The notes below the pieces were generated by a model. It saw nothing but the letters and a program-made list of their open reading frames with translations. It had not been told where the DNA came from and searched no databases. From contig JADFDO010000012.1 of assembly GCA_018262855.1 (NCBI GenBank), positions 1 through 64,000 on the forward strand: DNA of 64,000 bases, in the 5' to 3' direction. The position numbers and the translations under genes were made by a program. This document shows, piece by piece, positions 26,732-35,360 of the stretch (position 1 is its first letter; each line of letters opens with the position of its first letter). The stretch is from Methanolinea sp. GTDB taxonomy: Archaea; Halobacteriota; Methanomicrobia; Methanomicrobiales; Methanospirillaceae.

Positions 26732-29080
26732 ATGACAGGCAAGCGGGATTGGATCCTTGTCACTGCAGGGGTTGCATCAGGTATCCTGATCGCAGTCGGC
26801 CTTGTCGGAGTGCTCCAGGTTCTCTCTCCGGGGACCGGGGCACTGCCACTTCACTATCTTTCCGGGAGCGACGATATCATGCCTGTTTCCGAGGGGATAG
26901 AACGGTTGGTCTCTACGGAAGACGTGAGCAGATTCATAACAAGCCACACTGATGGAAACGAAGAGACCGGGGCCGGATTGATCCCAGTTACCGTGCCGAC
27001 CACCCCCGTTTCACAAACCGGGGAGGGGGTGCGGGCGTGGCGCTATAATGTCGATACGACGGCATTCAACCCGGGCGAATATATTGTCAGGGTGTCGTCA
27101 ATCACCCGCTCCATTACCGCATCTGCGGTCTTCAATCTCTATGCCGAGTCTTCCGATTCAAGTACTATCCCAAAATTCAATTATTTCCCCATTTCGCAGG
27201 AACGCGACACTGACGGATTTTTTATCACCATCGACCCGGTCAGGGACCATGGAGTTGGCGAAACGTTCACCATCACGGGAACCACCAACCTCCCCACAGG
27301 CAATGACGAGATGCTCGTCGAAGTGGTCTCCTCCTCCTTTGCCCCAACCGCAAAGACCCAGAGAGGAGAGTTCTCAGGCACGACCGGTACGATTCGTGCC
27401 TCTGGAGGAGGTGGTCGCGGTGGTGGTGGTGGCGCTGCTGGCAGTTATTTAAGTACCTCCCCTGTTCCCACACTCGCTCCCACTATCGCCCCTCCATACA
27501 GGGAATACTCCAGGACAAATATCCAGGTGAAGGATGTCGACGAGGCTGATATCGTCAAGACAGACGGGACCAATATTTATGTTGTTTCAGGAAATGCGCT
27601 TTACATTATCGATGCGTATCCGGCGGAAACCGCAATGGTCCTGTCGACCACACGCTTTACAGGGAAGCCGCTCTCCCTCTACCTGCACGGGGACAAGATC
27701 GCGCTGATATGCAGGGATGACCGCACACCTGCATACTGGACTTGCGGGCCAGGGCAATGCAGGCAATCTCCCACTGTCGGCGAAAAGACTGTCCTCTACA
27801 TATTCTCGGTGAAGGATCCCGTATCCCCCACGCTCGAGCGGGAGGTGGGAATAGACGGGGAATACACGAACTCACGATTGATTGGTGACTGGCTCTATTT
27901 CCTGACCACGAAGCAAGTGGATCGCTATGATCCCGATTTCACATTCCCGGAGATCCGTGATGGCAGAAATGTGACCTTCACTCCAGCCGCGTATTCCATT
28001 GAAGGGAAGGACAAAGCGTTTGCCTTCACCACCATAGGATCGGTGAGCCTTGATTCCGATGCGGCAGTACAAGCGAAGTCATTCCTCATTGGAACGGCCG
28101 GGACTGTGTATGTATCCCCGGATAACCTTTACATAGGCATTCATTCAACCGGCATCCCATCGCCTCTAAGGCATGTCGACGCTGAGGGGCGAGAGGTTGG
28201 GGGAGGAGCCGATCGCACTGAGATCTATTCATTTTCCCTTGAAGACGGTGCAATCAGGTTCGGTGCCCATGGTACGGTCGATGGAAAGCTTCTCAACCAG
28301 TACGCAATGGACGAGTACAAGGGCAACCTCCGCCTCGCGACAACCGTCACCGAATTCGGTTCGCTGCCTTCCACAACCTCCAGCGAAGTGACAGTGCTCG
28401 ACAGTAACCTTGCTCCCATTGGACGTGTGAGTGATATCGCGCCCGGAGAACGCATCTATGCCACCAGGTTCATGGGAGACAGACTCTACATGGTCACGTT
28501 CCTCGAGATAGATCCCTTTTTCGTCGTCGATCTCGCTGACCCGCACAATCCGTCCCTGGCAGGTAAGCTCAAGCTCCCGGGGTTCTCGAACTATCTCCAC
28601 CCATACGACAGCTCCCACATTATCGGCGTAGGAAAGGCTTCGACATGGGGTCCAGTCAAGCTCTCCCTCTTTGATGTCGGCGATATCACGAACCCTTCAC
28701 TTATCGACAGCGTGGTGCTTGGCGAGAGCGGGAGCAACTCAGAGGTGCTCAACGATCCGAAAGCGTTCCTCTTCGACAAGGAGAAGGATCTCCTCGTCCT
28801 GCCCCTGCATCTGAGAGGATCCTATGAGACAACAGACGTTCGCGGAGTGACTAATACCCATATGATCTGGGGTGGTGCGTATGTATTCTCAATCGATCCT
28901 GCCCGGGGCTTCTCACTCAAGGGGATGGTACAACACTACGATGAATTATCTTCGGATCAGGCTCAGGTAAAGAGAGCACTTTATATTGAAGATACCCTTT
29001 ATACAATTTCGTCTTGGGCGATCTATATAAGCGATCTCGGCAATGGGGTGAAATATCTCAATAAGGTAACGCTTGGGTGA
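26732..29080 (+). CDS. Exported beta-propeller protein with TTNLP-type domain
   Basis: A 782-residue protein with an N-terminal hydrophobic anchor (about 8-30), an incomplete repeat (about 85-135), one TTNLP-type domain (FFITIDPVRD, TGTTNLPTGNDEMLVEV; about 162-225), a glycine-rich linker encoded by a GGT/GGC-rich stretch at 27403-27443, and then a large domain (about 258-780) beginning VKDVDEADIVKTDGTNIYVV. That start and the repeated blades match the archaeal/bacterial beta-propeller family PF09826. It is probably displayed on the cell surface. Ligand unknown. It belongs to the same locus as the two smaller repeat proteins upstream, with a 150-bp gap that may hold its own promoter. Confidence 0.85.
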   Translation: MTGKRDWILVTAGVASGILIAVGLVGVLQVLSPGTGALPLHYLSGSDDIMPVSEGIERLVSTEDVSRFITSHTDGNEETGAGLIPVTVPTTPVSQTGEGVRAWRYNVDTTAFNPGEYIVRVSSITRSITASAVFNLYAESSDSSTIPKFNYFPISQERDTDGFFITIDPVRDHGVGETFTITGTTNLPTGNDEMLVEVVSSSFAPTAKTQRGEFSGTTGTIRASGGGGRGGGGGAAGSYLSTSPVPTLAPTIAPPYREYSRTNIQVKDVDEADIVKTDGTNIYVVSGNALYIIDAYPAETAMVLSTTRFTGKPLSLYLHGDKIALICRDDRTPAYWTCGPGQCRQSPTVGEKTVLYIFSVKDPVSPTLEREVGIDGEYTNSRLIGDWLYFLTTKQVDRYDPDFTFPEIRDGRNVTFTPAAYSIEGKDKAFAFTTIGSVSLDSDAAVQAKSFLIGTAGTVYVSPDNLYIGIHSTGIPSPLRHVDAEGREVGGGADRTEIYSFSLEDGAIRFGAHGTVDGKLLNQYAMDEYKGNLRLATTVTEFGSLPSTTSSEVTVLDSNLAPIGRVSDIAPGERIYATRFMGDRLYMVTFLEIDPFFVVDLADPHNPSLAGKLKLPGFSNYLHPYDSSHIIGVGKASTWGPVKLSLFDVGDITNPSLIDSVVLGESGSNSEVLNDPKAFLFDKEKDLLVLPLHLRGSYETTDVRGVTNTHMIWGGAYVFSIDPARGFSLKGMVQHYDELSSDQAQVKRALYIEDTLYTISSWAIYISDLGNGVKYLNKVTLG

Positions 29081-29237
29081 TGGCAAGGCGAATCTCTTTT
29101 TTAGCAAGAATTCCAGAAACATGAAATCCCAGCCGTATCCCTGAAAAAAGCACGTACCATCTTTGATGACGAGGGAATAATAAGGGAAATAACATAAGGA
29201 ATATCCGGCCTATGAAGATGATGGAGAGGATGTATCC

Positions 29238-29648
29238 ATGAACCGGATTATCCATTTTGAGATACAGGCTGACGATCCTGAACAGGTTGCAAAGTTCTAC
29301 CGATCCGTATTCGGGTGGGAGATCAACGAATGGGTCCTTCCCGGATTTGAGATGAAGGACGAGGACCGGTACTGGATGGTGATAACCGGTGCTGAAGGCG
29401 AACCCGGCATCAACGGGGGCCTCGTATTCCGCCATGGCCCCAGGCCTCCCGGCGGATTGTCAGCGAACGCGTTCTTCTGCACGATCGGTGTTGCCGACCT
29501 TGACAAGTTCGTCAGGAAAGTGACCGATGCCGGAGGAAAAATCGTCGTCACCAGAATGGCAATCCGGGGAGTGGGCTGGTGGGTGTCCTGCCTGGACCCC
29601 GAAGGAAACCAGTTCGGCATGATGCAGGAAGACCCGGATGCAGGATAG
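29238..29648 (+). CDS. VOC-family (glyoxalase/dioxygenase fold) protein
   Basis: A 136-residue protein with a two-module vicinal-oxygen-chelate fold: IHFEIQADDPEQVAKFYRSVFGWEI at the N terminus and VADLDKFVRKVTDAGG...WVSCLDPEGNQFGMMQ at the C terminus. Family members bind a metal and act on small molecules or bind drugs; the reaction is not predictable. A GGAGAGG ribosome site precedes the ATG. The gene appears to be single. Confidence 0.9.
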   Translation: MNRIIHFEIQADDPEQVAKFYRSVFGWEINEWVLPGFEMKDEDRYWMVITGAEGEPGINGGLVFRHGPRPPGGLSANAFFCTIGVADLDKFVRKVTDAGGKIVVTRMAIRGVGWWVSCLDPEGNQFGMMQEDPDAG

Positions 29649-29805
29649 CGTGCCGGGCTATCCATGTCCATCGCTGGACAGTCCCGGTGGATACGGCTCC
29701 GTTCTATTTTTTGAACAGGACACCGGGGGGACCGGGCCAGAATTCCATGCGGTGAATTCAGCAGATACACTTTCGCAGATTCACCGGATCCCCGATGGAC
29801 GATAG

Positions 29806-30897
29806 ATGAACTCTTCAGAGATCCTCAGTCTCCGTCTTTCCAATTCCGGATTAAGCCATTCTCCGTTCCAAAGCCCAACGGATGCTGTCACCCACCTTGC
29901 GGCCGTCCAGGCCCAGGATTTCACTGCCGCAAAATGGTCCCTGGGACTTCGCGTAAAAAAATCCACCAATGCTGACATCGAACGGGCTTTCAACGAAGGC
30001 AGAATTCAGCGTATCCACGTAATGCGTCCTACCTGGCATTTGGTCATGCCGGAGGATCTCCGGTGGATGCTCGAACTTACGGCTCCACGGGTGAAATCTC
30101 TTGTCGCGGCTTCCAACCGGAGGATAGGTCTCGATGGGGCGTTGCTTGCAAAGAGTAATGCCGCCATCGTGAAAGCCCTGGAAGGTCACCGCTATCTTAC
30201 ACGGCAGGAACTGAAAACGATCCTGAATGATATCGGGATCAAGACCGATGTCCAGCAACTGGCTCATGCCATTATGCACGCCGAGTTGGACGGATTGATC
30301 TGCAGCGGGCCAAAGCGCGGTACACAATTCACATACGCTCTTCTCGACGAGAGGGTCAAGGAATCCGCAAGGATCAGCCGGGAAGAAGCCCTGAAAAAAA
30401 TCGCACTCAGATACTTTACCAGCCACGGACCCGCACAGCAGAAGGATTTCTCCTGGTGGTCGGGGCTTGCAGACAAGGATGCGAAAAACGCCATTGAGTT
30501 GATCGGATCCCATCTGAATCGGGAGACCGTGAACAGAAAAGAATACTGGTTCGCTCCACGGGAACCAGGGGCGATCCCCGATTCTCCCACTGCATTGCTG
30601 CTTTCAGTGTACGATGAATATACGATCGCGTACAAAGATAGAAGCGATCTCAGCGAAGCACGGGAAATCGAGCGGATGATTGCCATGGGGAACTCCCTGA
30701 CCGCAGTCCTCATACTCGACGGGAAAGTGGCGGGCACATGGAAAAAACGCATGAAGAACCAGGCCGTCGAGATCCGCCTGGATCCTTTCCGAATCCTGGA
30801 TGATGATGAGCAGGAGGCGGTGGAGGCAGAAGCCTCCCGGTACGGAAGGTTTTTTGGAGTTCCTGTGGTATTCGTGATGGAACCATTCGGTCGGTAG
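29806..30897 (+). CDS. AlkZ/YcaQ-like winged-helix DNA glycosylase family protein
   Basis: A 363-residue protein of the winged-helix family PF06224, which contains the bacterial interstrand-crosslink glycosylases AlkZ and YcaQ (AlkX). The catalytic QxQ motif is Q35-A36-Q37 within AAVQAQDF, followed by the MRPTWHLV stretch and SVYDEYTIAYKDR near the C terminus. The Q-x-Q form is that of AlkZ, whereas YcaQ has Q-x-D, so DNA glycosylase activity is plausible. Direct action on crosslinks is inference. It has no obvious operon partner. Confidence 0.85.
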   Translation: MNSSEILSLRLSNSGLSHSPFQSPTDAVTHLAAVQAQDFTAAKWSLGLRVKKSTNADIERAFNEGRIQRIHVMRPTWHLVMPEDLRWMLELTAPRVKSLVAASNRRIGLDGALLAKSNAAIVKALEGHRYLTRQELKTILNDIGIKTDVQQLAHAIMHAELDGLICSGPKRGTQFTYALLDERVKESARISREEALKKIALRYFTSHGPAQQKDFSWWSGLADKDAKNAIELIGSHLNRETVNRKEYWFAPREPGAIPDSPTALLLSVYDEYTIAYKDRSDLSEAREIERMIAMGNSLTAVLILDGKVAGTWKKRMKNQAVEIRLDPFRILDDDEQEAVEAEASRYGRFFGVPVVFVMEPFGR

Positions 30898-30983
30898 ATC
30901 GCTGCCATCCTGGGTGTTGATCCGGGTTGAACCAGTGATCCACAGGTTCTGTTCCGTCCTTAAACATAGTGTCCGGGATCGGA

Positions 30984-31772
30984 CTATTTCCCTTTCTCCG
31001 TATCTGTCGGACACACCGGGCACTCCGTGACACAGAGGCTGCAGGGCATGGCAGCATGCCTGGCAATCCAAGGCACCAGTGGTCCGACGAAACGAAGAAG
31101 CAGTGCCCGGCGGAGCATCCATTTCGCAGCAGGGACAAGGCACAGGGGAATCCATGTGCTCAACGACTGACACCTGAACGCATCGACACCATCCCTTCCA
31201 ATCGCGTGTCCGGGGCATGCACGGATGCACCGCTCGCACCCGGTGCATAACGTTGACTCTGGTCTTTCGAATCCTCCCGATTTTTGGGCTGATCGTGCGG
31301 TGACGACTCCGCCCAGTACCACACGGGGGCCGAACTGGGGAGTGAGGAGGAGGGTGCTCTTTCCGATCGATCCAAGTCCCCCCGCTGCTGCGATCTGCTT
31401 CAACCTGACAAGCCCCTGCACCCTGCCATCGATGATCCTGACCGGGAACAGGAACGGAACAGGCACAGAGGGGAATTGTTCTGCATTCAGGCATTCTGCA
31501 AGGGACCTGGCAGTTGCATCAAGCGAACCTGCGATACGGTACATCTCCTTCGTCTTCTCCTTTGCGGCCATTGTAAATACGAAGGCAGGGACTTCCCTTC
31601 CAAAGACTATCACAGAGCGTGCCTCGGGGAGAAATTCATGGACTGATGATCGGTCTTTCCCGGAGAGAACGGACACACTGACCTCGGAAAAAATATCCAC
31701 TTCGTGTTCCCTGAAAAAAGAATCGGGATCCAATGATATCCTCCTGCCGATCCATTGGGATGCCTCTCGCAT
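30984..31772 (-). CDS. QueG-like iron-sulfur protein
   Basis: A 262-residue protein with a substrate-binding-like N-terminal part (about 1-170; ARSVIVFGREVPAF, GLGSIGKSTLLLTPQFGP) and ferredoxin-type cysteines: CTGCERCIRACPGHAI at about 193-208 and a second set CSLCVTECPVC near the C terminus. It resembles shortened epoxyqueuosine-reductase-like proteins common in methanogens and bacteria, without the HEAT repeats of QueG, so queuosine synthesis should not be assumed. The ATG at 31772 is preferred: an earlier ATG at 31841 would leave only 8 bp to the divergent gene starting at 31850. Confidence 0.8.
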   Translation of the reverse strand: MREASQWIGRRISLDPDSFFREHEVDIFSEVSVSVLSGKDRSSVHEFLPEARSVIVFGREVPAFVFTMAAKEKTKEMYRIAGSLDATARSLAECLNAEQFPSVPVPFLFPVRIIDGRVQGLVRLKQIAAAGGLGSIGKSTLLLTPQFGPRVVLGGVVTARSAQKSGGFERPESTLCTGCERCIRACPGHAIGRDGVDAFRCQSLSTWIPLCLVPAAKWMLRRALLLRFVGPLVPWIARHAAMPCSLCVTECPVCPTDTEKGK

Positions 31773-31849
31773 GAGTGTATCGGTTTTCGTGTTGCGATGC
31801 CGGTGTTCGGCAGATAATTCTTGATTCCTGCCATCAATCACTTTTTCAT

Positions 31850-32446
31850 ATGCAGGTTCTGGTAGTCCTGGCTCACCCGGATGATGCGAGTTTCAACCAT
31901 GCAATTGCACGGACCGTATGCGAGACTCTTGATGCGAATAACCACGACGTCGTCTTTCTCGATCTCTACAAGGAAGGATTCGATCCCGTTCTTCCAGCGC
32001 CTGAACTTTCAAGAGATGCTATCCTGGATCCCGTGATCGAACGACACTGCAAAATCCTGTCCGATGCTGACGGCATCGTCATTGTCCATCCGAACTGGTG
32101 GGGGATGCCCCCGGCAATCCTCGCAGGCTGGATCGACAGGGTGTTCCGGCCGGGACGCGCCTACCGCTTTGTTGAGGGAGACAAAGGAGAGGGAGTTCCT
32201 GAAGGACTGCTGAGAGCCCGGGTGGCCATTGTACTCAATACCTCAAACACGGAAGAATCGAGGGAACTGGAGGTTTTTGGAGACCCGCTTGAACGAATCT
32301 GGAAGAACTGCGTGTGTGATCTGTGCGGAATTCCCAGGTTTCAGCGGAAAATGTTCAGGGTTATTGTCACGAGCACCTATGAACAGCGTATCGACTGGCT
32401 CAATGAAACAAGGGGCATCATTTCTGCATTTTTTCCGGCCGGATGA
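31850..32446 (+). CDS. Flavodoxin-fold NAD(P)H oxidoreductase
   Basis: A 198-residue protein of the NAD(P)H:quinone oxidoreductase/KefF type. It begins MQVLVVLAHPDDASFNHAIA, followed by the FMN-binding and dimer elements VHPNWWGMPPAILAGWIDRVF and GRAYRF, with a later VVLNTSNTEESR. These enzymes use FMN to reduce quinones, aromatic compounds or flavins with NAD(P)H. The ATG at 31850 starts the beta strand of the fold; the earlier in-frame ATG at 31775 lies in the shared divergent region. Divergent partner is the Fe-S protein, which may act in the same redox pathway. Confidence 0.88.
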   Translation: MQVLVVLAHPDDASFNHAIARTVCETLDANNHDVVFLDLYKEGFDPVLPAPELSRDAILDPVIERHCKILSDADGIVIVHPNWWGMPPAILAGWIDRVFRPGRAYRFVEGDKGEGVPEGLLRARVAIVLNTSNTEESRELEVFGDPLERIWKNCVCDLCGIPRFQRKMFRVIVTSTYEQRIDWLNETRGIISAFFPAG

Positions 32447-32547
32447 ACGGGAACTCCGGGCTGGTTTGCTCTCGGGAAATTTTTCCGGGCATATGGTGAA
32501 ACCTTAAGACAACAAGATATTTGCCGGAGAGGCCTGAACATAAGTCA

Positions 32548-33327
32548 ATGGACGATACTAAAATCATCGATCTCACCCCCGACAGCATCGCGGAGTACGG
32601 TGTCTGCGGCTATAAAGACGTGGAAAAACACGTGGAGCTGCAGAGAAAAATCGCGTGGTTCAAAAAATATTACCCGAAAGGCCTGAGGATAAAGGCACTC
32701 GTTTCAGAAACAGGAGGGTACCAGGGCATGCTCGAGTACATGCCCGGAGAGTATGCCCATCGCCCCGTTGATGCGGACGGGTACATGTTCATCCAGTGCA
32801 TTTTTGTGGGGTTCAGGAATGAATTCAAGGGAAAAGGATATGCATCATCCATGATCGATGCGTGCATCCAGGAGGCAAGAGATGCTCATATGAAGGGTGT
32901 CGCCGTGGTGACACGGAAAGGCTCCTTTATGGCAAAACGGGATATTTTCCTCAAACGTGGATTCACTCTGGCAGATACGGCGGAACCTGATTTTGAACTG
33001 CTAGTCCTGAAATTCGATCCGGCTACCGCGAATCCCCGGTTCAAACCAACCCTGAAGAAACACCACGACCTGTATGCAGAAGGCCTGACAATCTTGCGTT
33101 CACCCCAGTGCCCCTATTCCGAGAAGAATGTAAACGCCATCATGGAGACCGCAAGGAAAAAGTATGGTCTTTCCCCCCGGCTGATCGAGATGGAGGATGC
33201 AGAATCCGTCCAGGATTCCCCGTGTGCGTTCGGGACGTTCTGTATTGTGTATAACGGGGAAGTCATCAGTCATCACCCGATCAGCAACGGGCGGTTTGAG
33301 AATATTATGGAAAAGATAAGGGGATGA
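32548..33327 (+). CDS. GNAT acetyltransferase with C-terminal YoaP domain
   Basis: A 259-residue protein: a GNAT acetyltransferase domain (about 1-165; acetyl-CoA site RNEFKGKGYASSMI) followed by a thioredoxin-like YoaP domain (about 172-255) with CPYSEKNVNAI, the CPY..K pattern of that family. The Cys in CPYS sits where thioredoxin-like proteins have their first active-site Cys. Substrate unknown; YoaP proteins are usually seen as GNAT partners. The ATG at 32548 gives the normal start; a TTG at 32521 is in frame. Confidence 0.85.
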   Translation: MDDTKIIDLTPDSIAEYGVCGYKDVEKHVELQRKIAWFKKYYPKGLRIKALVSETGGYQGMLEYMPGEYAHRPVDADGYMFIQCIFVGFRNEFKGKGYASSMIDACIQEARDAHMKGVAVVTRKGSFMAKRDIFLKRGFTLADTAEPDFELLVLKFDPATANPRFKPTLKKHHDLYAEGLTILRSPQCPYSEKNVNAIMETARKKYGLSPRLIEMEDAESVQDSPCAFGTFCIVYNGEVISHHPISNGRFENIMEKIRG

Positions 33328-33610
33328 AAAAATCCGGACCCCCTTTTCCCGGGATGCGGCAGGATGATGCCTCATTATCTCTTCATTTCTGTTGTTCCCT
33401 ATCCAAAATATGCCCTTTTTGGCCTCCGTTTACTCTCATTTTCACAACCACCCCATATTCCACTGGAAATAATGTCCACCCGCATGAAAAAGTGCAATTA
33501 AATCCATCCTTTTCGTGAAAAATCCATTGAGCATCAAGGAAAAAAATGCTCTTTATTGCCCCGGATATCGTGACTCTAAAAGCATGGGTAGTTTTACCTG
33601 TCTTGAGAGA
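33328..33610. other. Intergenic region before the cysteine-rich protein, no gene seen
   Basis: A stretch of about 280 bp with A/T-rich segments (for example CTTTTTGGCC near 33415 and the poly-A run at 33540) and no convincing frame on either strand. It ends at the hairpin at 33611. Confidence 0.4.
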
Positions 33611-33631
33611 GAACGCCTGCTGGAGGCGTTC
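33611..33631 (+). promoter_or_regulatory. Hairpin enclosing the ribosome site of the next gene
   Basis: GAACGCC-TGCTGGA-GGCGTTC has perfect 7-bp arms. The loop and right arm contain TGGAGGCG, the likely ribosome-binding site of the ATG at 33633, so pairing would block translation. Confidence 0.4.
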
Positions 33632-33632
33632 T

Positions 33633-34106
33633 ATGGAGAGGTCTGAAATCACAGGCATCCGTGCACGTTGCGGATTTCTCTGCAGCGACTGCCGAGCTTA
33701 TAAAGAGAACATTCATTCCGACGCCGACCGGGAACGTCTGAATGTCGTGTTCGAAAAAATCTATGGATACACCATCGCTCCCGGTAATGTGAACTGTGAC
33801 GGATGCATAGAACCTGATCAAAATAGTCCCCAGCGGCTGGGAACGAAACGCTGTCCCATCCGGGACTGTGTGCTTGAAAAGGGGATCGTTCATTGCGGGA
33901 GATGTGATATATTTCCCTGCGACCTGATGGAGAGGCACCTGGCAACGGTTGAGACAGTTGTCACCAAAGCTCGTATAATGCTGACGCCGGAAGAATACCG
34001 GGATTTTGTAGAGCCTTACCTTTCGCGGGAATATTTAAGCAGAAAGAATGATCGGATAGGTGTTTGGAGGCTCCTTACTTTCACCCCATCCCCCTCCCAC
34101 TTATAA
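33633..34106 (+). CDS. Cysteine-rich DUF3795-like protein
   Basis: A 157-residue protein with a cysteine pattern CGFLCSDCRAYKEN near the N terminus, NCDGC, KRCPIRDCVLEKGIVHCGRCDIFPCD in the middle (about residues 70-100) and a helical C terminus. This layout matches small archaeal and bacterial DUF3795 proteins that probably bind zinc or an Fe-S cluster. The ATG at 33633 follows GGAGGCG at the correct distance. The last segment after about residue 135 is variable and may be divergent. Confidence 0.75.
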   Translation: MERSEITGIRARCGFLCSDCRAYKENIHSDADRERLNVVFEKIYGYTIAPGNVNCDGCIEPDQNSPQRLGTKRCPIRDCVLEKGIVHCGRCDIFPCDLMERHLATVETVVTKARIMLTPEEYRDFVEPYLSREYLSRKNDRIGVWRLLTFTPSPSHL

Positions 34107-34135
34107 CCCACCCTGTCCCATGAGTACCATGTGAA

Positions 34136-35296
34136 ATGAAGCTCGTTCACATCGCTGACACCCATCTCGGCCTCTCCCAGTTCAACCGGCTCGATCCCGA
34201 ATCCGGGATGAATCTCCGGGAGAAGCAGATCTATGAGAACTTCCTGTCAGCGGTTGAGATGATTGTTGCCAAGAGACCCGATGTGCTCGTACATGCCGGG
34301 GATCTCTTTGATACGGTGAAGCCGAAGACCCGGGCCTATACCACCGTGCTTGAAGCGCTCGAACGGCTTCATACCGCAGGCATTCCTCTTGTCGTGATTG
34401 CCGGAAACCACAGCATGGTGAAGACCCGGTATACGACCTCGCCATTCGAAGTGCTCTCGTATCACCCGGGCGAGATCTATGCGGCGTACTCGTTCCGGTA
34501 TGAACGTATGGAGGTTGGAGATACCATTTTTCACCTCATCCCGAACATGCTCCGGCCCGAGGATTACCGGACCGCATACGACGCCATCGAACTCTCTGGG
34601 GACTATCATAATGTCCTGATCACGCACGGGCTTGCCACGCAAATCCGGGACAAGCGCCTCGCAACCGTCGCCGAACACGAGCTTGACAGCACCATCCTCT
34701 CCGGTGAATTCGACTATATTGCACTCGGGCATTACCACCGCCAGTCCCGGATCACGGAAAATGCCTGGTACGCGGGTTCGATCGAGTACCTCTCGTACGG
34801 TGAGATCTCCGACACGAAAGGCGGACTCATTGTTGACCTCGACCACTCATCACAAGACGATCATCACGGCGTCGCACCTCTTCTGCTTCCCCGGACCCCC
34901 ATGGTTGATCTCGGCACCATCACGTCCGGGGAGATCCCTGCAAATGATATCCCGGGCGAGATAGAGTCCCGGGTTAAAGCCCGCAACGTGCCCCACCTCT
35001 CGATGGCCCAGGTGACGCTTGACGGCCTCTCTCGTGAACATGCGAAAGGGCCTGACATGAAAGAACTGAGCGCGGTCAGGGAGTGGCTGCTTGACCTGAA
35101 GATCCGGCTTCGCTCCACTGAAGAGAGCAATGCCGCCCCTCTCCAGCAGGATATCCGGGCAATCGACTACCTCGGCGAGTTCTCCTCGTTCCTTAATGTA
35201 CAGGCCCTCGGACCGGGAGAGAAGGAGTACGTCGCCTCATGCGGCCAGAGAGTGCTCAGGGCCGTCATGGACCGCCACAGGGAGAATGCCGAGTGA
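34136..35296 (+). CDS. mre11: Mre11 nuclease (SbcD homologue)
   Basis: A 386-residue Mn2+-dependent nuclease of the Mre11-Rad50 complex that processes DNA double-strand breaks. Metal-binding phosphoesterase motifs are all present: HIADTHLG (D8, H10), HAGDLFD, AGNHS, ITHGLA and GHYH. The C-terminal about 100 residues, with a helical capping region, lead to Rad50 binding. It is the first gene of an operon mre11-rad50-nurA-herA; the next gene starts 65 bp downstream. Confidence 0.97.
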   Translation: MKLVHIADTHLGLSQFNRLDPESGMNLREKQIYENFLSAVEMIVAKRPDVLVHAGDLFDTVKPKTRAYTTVLEALERLHTAGIPLVVIAGNHSMVKTRYTTSPFEVLSYHPGEIYAAYSFRYERMEVGDTIFHLIPNMLRPEDYRTAYDAIELSGDYHNVLITHGLATQIRDKRLATVAEHELDSTILSGEFDYIALGHYHRQSRITENAWYAGSIEYLSYGEISDTKGGLIVDLDHSSQDDHHGVAPLLLPRTPMVDLGTITSGEIPANDIPGEIESRVKARNVPHLSMAQVTLDGLSREHAKGPDMKELSAVREWLLDLKIRLRSTEESNAAPLQQDIRAIDYLGEFSSFLNVQALGPGEKEYVASCGQRVLRAVMDRHRENAE

Positions 35297-35360
35297 CGAA
35301 AACCCTGAGATACGATGAACAACTCAGGGCTGCCTGCAGAATGCACGCAGGAGAGATCCC

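Noticed and set aside
27403-27443. GGT/GGC-rich run inside the beta-propeller gene
   Set aside because: It keeps the reading frame and encodes a Gly-rich linker between domains, so it is not a frameshift or a separate repeat element.
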